Assembly (NCBI GenBank): GCA_937968025.1
Contig: CALBSL010000180.1
Span: 1 to 16,958 of the forward strand
DNA length: 16,958 nt
From: an uncultured bacterium
Lineage (GTDB): Bacteria; Patescibacteriota; Patescibacteriia; 2-12-FULL-60-25
Direction of reading: 5' to 3'
Part shown: piece after piece, positions 13,486 to 16,958 of the stretch
Layout of the letters: every line of letters starts with the position of its first letter
How positions within the stretch are numbered: the stretch's first letter is position 1
The notes under the pieces: generated by a model
The model's input: only the letters and a program-made list of their open reading frames with translations
Told to the model about the DNA's origin: nothing
The model's database searches: none
Program-made: the position numbers and the translations under genes

Positions 13486-14478
13486 ATGTCGCAGCTCCTC
13501 ATTTCAGGTGTAAAGCCCACCAGTCGGCTTACGATCGGCAACTATATCGGCGCGTTGATGCAGTGGAAGCGCTTGCAGCACGAGTACCGCTGTCGCTTTT
13601 TTGTGGCGGATTTGCACGCTATCACCGTTCCGCAGGATCCTGACCAGCTGCGCGCCCTCTCGATCGAAGTCGTTGCTTCTTATATTGCTATCGGTCTTGA
13701 TCCACGTCTTGTCTCGTTCTTTATTCAAAGCGAAGTCCCTGAACATGCGGAACTTGAATGGATTCTCTGCACCATTGCCCGTTTGAACGAGATGGAGCGC
13801 ATGACGCAGTTTAAGGATAAATCACAAAAAGGTGGACGCGATGAGGCGGGCATGGGGCTTCTTTCCTATCCGATTCTCATGGCGGCGGATATTCTGCTGT
13901 ATGATGCAGACGTGGTTCCCGTCGGAGAAGACCAAGTGCAGCACCTCGAACTCACGCGTGACCTCGGAAGAAGGTTTAATGAGCGTTTCGGCGAAACGTT
14001 TCGGCTACCAAAACCGCTGTTACAATCAACCGGCGCGCGCGTAATGAGTCTCGCCGACCCAGAAAAAAAGATGAGTAAGAGCGATCCAAGCCAATATGGC
14101 ACGATCTTCCTCACGGACAGCGATGATGACATTCGGAAGAAGATCAAACGCGCGGTGACAGATCTCGATGGTACGATCCATTTTGACGAAGAAACGAAAC
14201 CCGCCGTCTCAAACCTGCTCACCATTTTTCACCACATGACAGGCGAATCGATCGAATCACTGGAAACACGGTTTGCTGGACAGGGATACGGCGCGTTTAA
14301 AGATCAGCTCGCCGAGGCGATCATTACTCACCTCTCCTCTATTCGAGCGCGGCTTCTAGAACTTCTTGCCGATCCAGCTCCTATCCACACCCTCCTGGAT
14401 CAGGGTCGAGATGAAGCGCAACGTGCAGCCCGTGAAAAAATCCAGCTTGTGAAGCGTCGCGTCGGCCTTGGTAGATAG
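13486..14478 (+). CDS. trpS: Tryptophanyl-tRNA synthetase
   Basis: This class Ic aminoacyl-tRNA synthetase charges tRNA-Trp with tryptophan in the cytoplasm. Its 330 residues match the usual bacterial length. Visible motifs are ISGVKPTSRLTIGNY near the N terminus (TIGN at 16-19 is the HIGH-type signature) and the YPILMAADILLYDADVVPVGEDQVQHLELTRD segment, which contributes to the tryptophan and ATP site. The KMSKS loop is intact at 195-199 (EKKMSKSDP). The C-terminal helical anticodon-binding part ends in KRRVGLG. The ATG at 13486 was chosen because the family begins directly before this motif; a start seven codons upstream is not supported. There is no SD. The upstream leader peptide and attenuator indicate control by Trp-tRNA supply. 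A terminator overlaps the stop codon, so the unit is monocistronic. Confidence 0.96.
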   Translation: MSQLLISGVKPTSRLTIGNYIGALMQWKRLQHEYRCRFFVADLHAITVPQDPDQLRALSIEVVASYIAIGLDPRLVSFFIQSEVPEHAELEWILCTIARLNEMERMTQFKDKSQKGGRDEAGMGLLSYPILMAADILLYDADVVPVGEDQVQHLELTRDLGRRFNERFGETFRLPKPLLQSTGARVMSLADPEKKMSKSDPSQYGTIFLTDSDDDIRKKIKRAVTDLDGTIHFDEETKPAVSNLLTIFHHMTGESIESLETRFAGQGYGAFKDQLAEAIITHLSSIRARLLELLADPAPIHTLLDQGRDEAQRAAREKIQLVKRRVGLGR

Positions 14479-14502
14479 TCCCATTTTGGGACTATTCTTG
14501 TT
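14475..14502 (+). terminator. Intrinsic terminator of trpS, overlapping its stop
   Basis: An 8-bp stem ATAGTCCC/GGGACTAT with loop ATTTT. The TAG stop (14476-14478) is inside the 5' arm. A T-rich tail TCTTGTT follows. Confidence 0.75.
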
Positions 14503-14503
14503 A

Positions 14504-14532
14504 TTGACTCCCACCAAAGCAACCGGTACCGT
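14504..14532 (+). promoter_or_regulatory. Promoter of the CYTH/ATPase gene
   Basis: TTGACT (14504-14509), 17 bp, TACCGT (14527-14532). The predicted start near 14539 excludes a GTG at 14536 as the gene start and gives a leader of about 27 nt. Confidence 0.55.
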
Positions 14533-14565
14533 CTTGTGGCGGATTTCACCGCACAGGAGGGACCC

Positions 14566-15720
14566 ATGTTAGAATCTGTCATTCAACGCCGGTGGCTGCT
14601 GCGCAACCCCAGGGATCTCACCTTCTTTCTCAAGTCACATGGCGGCTTCTTCGATTCAGGAATGCCGCCTGTTCACATCGAGGATCGGCTCTTCCTTCCC
14701 CCTGCCCAAGATGGATCGAGTAATGCGCACTATCCGCTTCGGATCAGGAAGGAGGGTAGCACACCCCCAACTCTCACCTTCAAACAGCCCGGGGCGAGCG
14801 CCGAAGAGCGTCACACGCTCACGATGCCCATCAGTCACGAGTTCTACACCGCTGTCGCCCTCCTGCCCCCGGTGGTAAAGCGGCGGCATTTCTCTGCTGA
14901 TGGAGCCTTCGTTCTCGACATCTATCCCTCGAATGATGACCATCCTCAGCTCACGATCCTCGAACAGCGGGCGATCGCTGACGGCTGGGGAGTGCTCCCG
15001 GGGTGGACACGTGCCTTCGATCCTCTCGAAGTGACGGGCTACATGCACGGCGTACACATCGCCCTCATTCGGCAACGGATGGTCGCGCCTCCCGCTGCGG
15101 GGAGCCCTGCGGAGAACAACCGGTCAGCCATTCCCGTGATTGTTTTGACGGGAGCCCCCTGCAGCGGCAAGACCTCTATTCTTCGACGGCTACAGGAAGA
15201 CAAGCGGGTGCATCTCGTTCCCGAGGCCGCCACCATGGCGATCACCGACCTGCTCTGCAAACCGCCGACCTCGCTCAACGATCATGCGGGACACCAGCGC
15301 TTCCAGCTACAGATCCGCTCTCTGCAGACGCTTCTCGAGCAGCTAGCGCAACAGAACGCGCGCGAGCACGGAGCGAGAGTCATCGTCGTCGATCGCGGCG
15401 TCGTGGATGGATACGCCTACCTCCCCGACATCGACAGAGACGGTGCATACGTCCGGTTCTTCGCTCGACCCCGTGCCGCGGATTTCCCTCGCTATCAAGC
15501 GGTCATCCAACTCGCCCTCCCGCCAGAGGATGTCTACAATCGTCGCAAGCGCGACAATCCTGCGCGCCGCGAGGACTACGCTTCGGCAACCGATCTTGAT
15601 CAGCTCATGACGCATGCCTGGAAGGACCATCCCGGCTATCATCTCATCCCGAATGGGGCTGGGTGGGAGGACAAACTCGCCGCCACCATGTCGCTCCTCG
15701 AGCGACTCATCACTTCCTGA
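14566..15720 (+). CDS. CYTH-like (triphosphate tunnel) domain fused to AAA_28/NadR-like P-loop ATPase
   Basis: The ATG at 14566 follows AGGAGGG (14555-14561) with four-base spacing. The protein has 384 residues. About 1-180 align by eye with CYTH/triphosphate tunnel domains: VIQRRWLL, LRIRKEG, TLTFKQPG, VVKRRHFS, the ILEQRAI segment and a final EVTG. However, most acidic metal ligands expected in the family (ExExK, ExE, ExD) are replaced, for example VIQRR at the start. About 197-384 are a P-loop ATPase of AAA_28/NadR type: Walker A TGAPCSGKTS, then VPEAATMAITDLL and a Walker B-like VIVVDRG. CYTH-ATPase fusions are known in bacteria and their function is poorly defined; nucleotide or polyphosphate metabolism is a guess. 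The gene is GC-rich, monocistronic and ends next to its terminator. Confidence 0.8.
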   Translation: MLESVIQRRWLLRNPRDLTFFLKSHGGFFDSGMPPVHIEDRLFLPPAQDGSSNAHYPLRIRKEGSTPPTLTFKQPGASAEERHTLTMPISHEFYTAVALLPPVVKRRHFSADGAFVLDIYPSNDDHPQLTILEQRAIADGWGVLPGWTRAFDPLEVTGYMHGVHIALIRQRMVAPPAAGSPAENNRSAIPVIVLTGAPCSGKTSILRRLQEDKRVHLVPEAATMAITDLLCKPPTSLNDHAGHQRFQLQIRSLQTLLEQLAQQNAREHGARVIVVDRGVVDGYAYLPDIDRDGAYVRFFARPRAADFPRYQAVIQLALPPEDVYNRRKRDNPARREDYASATDLDQLMTHAWKDHPGYHLIPNGAGWEDKLAATMSLLERLITS

Positions 15721-15721
15721 C

Positions 15722-15742
15722 AACGGCTCTCGCCGTTTTTTT
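15722..15742 (+). terminator. Intrinsic terminator of the CYTH/ATPase gene
   Basis: Stem ACGGC/GCCGT (AACGGC/GCCGTT) with loop TCTC, followed by a seven-T run, directly after the stop. Confidence 0.85.
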
Positions 15743-15752
15743 CTATCTTCCC

Positions 15753-15781
15753 TTGTTATTTCCCTCTTTTTTTGCTACCAT
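15753..15781 (+). promoter_or_regulatory. Promoter of the RNase P RNA gene
   Basis: TTGTTA (15753-15758), 17 bp, extended -10 TGC-TACCAT (-10 at 15776-15781). The predicted start (15788-15790) coincides with the first base of the RNA's P1 helix. Confidence 0.7.
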
Positions 15782-15789
15782 TCCGCCAC

Positions 15790-16208
15790 GGCGAAACAGA
15801 TGACCGCCTTGCGTTTTCGGACGCGGGGAGGAAAGTCCGGGCACCGAATGCCGGGTAACCGGTACTGAAAGCGACAGCGGCTAACGACCGCCAGGAGCAA
15901 CCCCGAGATCAAACTCGGGGCCAAGCCTAGGGAAAGTGCCACAGAGACAATACTACCTTGGCGAAAGCCTTGGGAAAGGTGAAAAGTGACGGGATGTGGC
16001 TATCTCCTTCGGGAGCAATGGTTCGCGACCCGTCTCCGCCGTTGGTAACAACGGTGCGTGGTAAACCCTGTCTGGTGCAAGAGCAAATCCAAGGATGGCA
16101 ACATCCGAGGAATGGTCGCTCGCTCGAGCCCTCGAGTAATTGTGGGCCTAGAGAGATGGTCATCGCTCAGTGCAAACTGAGAGACAAAACTCGGCTTATA
16201 GTTTCGCC
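15790..16208 (+). ncRNA. rnpB: RNase P RNA, bacterial class A
   Basis: This is the catalytic RNA of RNase P, which removes the 5' leader of pre-tRNAs. The ends were set from helix P1: GGCGAAAC (15790-15797) pairs perfectly with GTTTCGCC (16201-16208). Conserved blocks are visible: GAGGAAAGTCCGGGC (P4 5' side, 15828-15842), GTGCCACAGAGACAATAC, the GTGGTAAACCC element of L15 that binds the tRNA CCA end, and ACAAAACTCGGCTTA (P4 3' side, 16184-16198). The length of about 419 nt is normal for type A. The tRNA-Leu in this window has an encoded CCA, the substrate form this loop recognises. The RNA has its own promoter and terminator. Confidence 0.96.
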
Positions 16209-16237
16209 AAAAACACCGCCCTCGGGCGGTGTTTTGG
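16209..16237 (+). terminator. Intrinsic terminator of rnpB
   Basis: An 11-bp stem AAAACACCGCC (16210-16220) / GGCGGTGTTTT (16225-16235) with loop CTCG. The T-rich part is inside the 3' arm. Confidence 0.9.
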
Positions 16238-16241
16238 TTAC

Positions 16242-16727
16242 CAACTCCCTCCGCCACCCCCTCCGCCTCAGGTGGCCCCGTCGGTAGTAGACATCACAGC
16301 ACCAGTTGTAGCTCCACAGCAGTTTGTTCAAGCACCCCCCATTCCGTCACCGGTCGTCCCCGAAACTCCTCAAGGAATGATGCCGCCTTCGCCAATTACT
16401 ACGCAGAATGTACCTGCCATGGATGTGCGAACCCAAGAGCCTGCTCCGCTAGGCACTACTGCGCTGCAGCCTCAACCCAGCAGCGCGTTCGCGCGCACCT
16501 TTGCGAGAGCAGATATAGTGACGAAGCAAGGCATACCGGATTTTATTCAGGATCCGGCCCCGGTCGCTCCTCCAGTGCTACCTCAGCCGCCTGCGATATT
16601 GTCCGCAGAGCCTCCCGTTCAACTGCCGTTGGCGACCCCCTTCGTGCCACCCCAGTCGCCGCCCCCTCAGGCTCCATCAGTCCAATCAGCAACTCCTCGC
16701 GTCGATCCGTATCGGGAAGCTCTCTGA
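16242..16727 (+). CDS. Proline-rich hypothetical reading frame without a clear start, probably frameshifted at its end
   Basis: The frame is very rich in Pro, Gln, Ala and Val. It begins with a run of seven prolines and continues as APVVAPQQFVQAPPIPSP-like sequence up to PRVDPYREAL, then TGA. Codon usage and the consistent low-complexity composition make it look translated. However, no ATG, GTG or TTG with an SD lies at its beginning: the frame runs back into the rnpB terminator, the first GTG is at 16272, and paired ATGs at 16377 and 16380 have only an abutting AAGGA. Near its stop, sequence that reads naturally continues in the +1 frame (see 16723-16958). It is either the linker of a longer, partly broken or recoded protein, or a remnant. 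I do not recognise a family. Confidence 0.45.
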   Translation, partial: QLPPPPPPPQVAPSVVDITAPVVAPQQFVQAPPIPSPVVPETPQGMMPPSPITTQNVPAMDVRTQEPAPLGTTALQPQPSSAFARTFARADIVTKQGIPDFIQDPAPVAPPVLPQPPAILSAEPPVQLPLATPFVPPQSPPPQAPSVQSATPRVDPYREAL

Positions 16728-16958
16728 CTCGATCACGAACGGCATCGGCAACCTCGTTGACCCAGTGGAGAGCGCCCTAGGCCTCGCCATGGTCCACAAG
16801 GGCACCGATATCCCGGCCTCTGTCGAGGCGATCCGCGCCGACTGGCAGCGGGTGAAAGACGACCCCCACGCCGCTCGTCGCGGACACCGTTCCGTCGAGG
16901 CGCTCACGGCGCTTCGCCTCACCGACGTCGGCGTGGGGCTCACCGGCTCCGGTGGACA
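16723..16958 (+). CDS. Hypothetical protein segment in +1 frame, continues past the window
   Basis: The frame encodes SDSITNGIGNLVDPVESALG, then MVHKGTDIPASVEAIRADWQ, and a basic, GC-rich stretch to the window edge. The sequence looks like genuine soluble protein: mixed helix-forming, charged, and not low complexity. It lacks its own start near the beginning (first options GTG 16765 and ATG 16789, both without SD). Joining it to the preceding frame at CTC-TGA-C (16722-16726) gives a continuous product, so it may be the C-terminal part of the proline-rich gene. The family is not recognised. The minus-strand frame over the same bases reads as low-quality Arg/Ser-rich sequence. Confidence 0.45.

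Noticed and set aside
16686..16943. Minus-strand frame at the window end
   Set aside because: The product is Arg/Ser/Pro-rich without recognisable features. The plus-strand sequence reads as more natural protein.
1..16958. CRISPR arrays, insertion sequences, phage or plasmid genes, or an origin
   Set aside because: No regularly spaced repeats, transposase, integrase or replication motif was seen on reading both strands.
1..16958. TGA recoded as glycine or tryptophan
   Set aside because: TGA ends several genes next to terminators, conserved genes have no internal TGA, and TGG is used for Trp.

Overview
This is a bacterial chromosomal window of small-genome type. Several features suggest a Candidate Phyla Radiation (Patescibacteria) lineage: single-copy housekeeping genes are packed between compact promoters and terminators, many starts have no Shine-Dalgarno (SD) sequence, RNase J is the ribonuclease, a VirB2-like cysteine-rich surface protein is present, and a solitary membrane-anchored peptide-binding protein is present. 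This placement is an inference from gene style, not from a marker tree. TGA is used as a stop (genes ending at 879, 9160, 10309, 15720), so the recoded Gracilibacteria/Absconditabacteria code does not apply.

Layout. 3-401 is the tail of an RluA-type pseudouridine synthase. 505-879 is an orphan small gene. 935-1291 (-) is rplS and 1386-4301 (-) is uvrA. 4386-6128 (-) is a secreted cysteine-rich protein with a VirB2-like two-helix membrane segment. It is coupled to an upstream DsbA-like thiol oxidoreductase (6131-6892, -). 6989-9160 (+) is secG followed by a membrane-anchored family 5 solute-binding protein. tRNA-Leu(CAG) follows at 9226-9312. 9446-10309 is an orphan with a possible zinc motif, convergent with a nitroreductase (10324-10926, -). 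RNase J (11232-13271, +) has a leader of about 200 nt. Then come a 13-codon Trp leader peptide, an attenuator and trpS (13354-14478). A CYTH + P-loop ATPase fusion (14566-15720), the RNase P RNA (15790-16208) and a proline-rich reading frame with an apparent +1 frameshift (16242 to the window end) complete the window.

The most notable element is upstream of trpS: a leaderless peptide with tandem Trp codons at positions 10 and 11, followed by mutually exclusive RNA arms whose last hairpin is an intrinsic terminator. This is the textbook layout of ribosome-mediated transcription attenuation, here placed on a tRNA synthetase gene. A second theme is two modes of initiation. Conserved genes (dsbA-like, nitroreductase, rplS, trpS, the Trp leader) start within about 0-10 nt of the predicted transcript end. 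The three unrecognised or accessory, GC-richer genes (505, 9446, 14566) each have a leader of about 25-30 nt with a near-perfect SD and their own terminator. The DsbA-like/cysteine-rich pair suggests dedicated disulfide formation for a surface protein.
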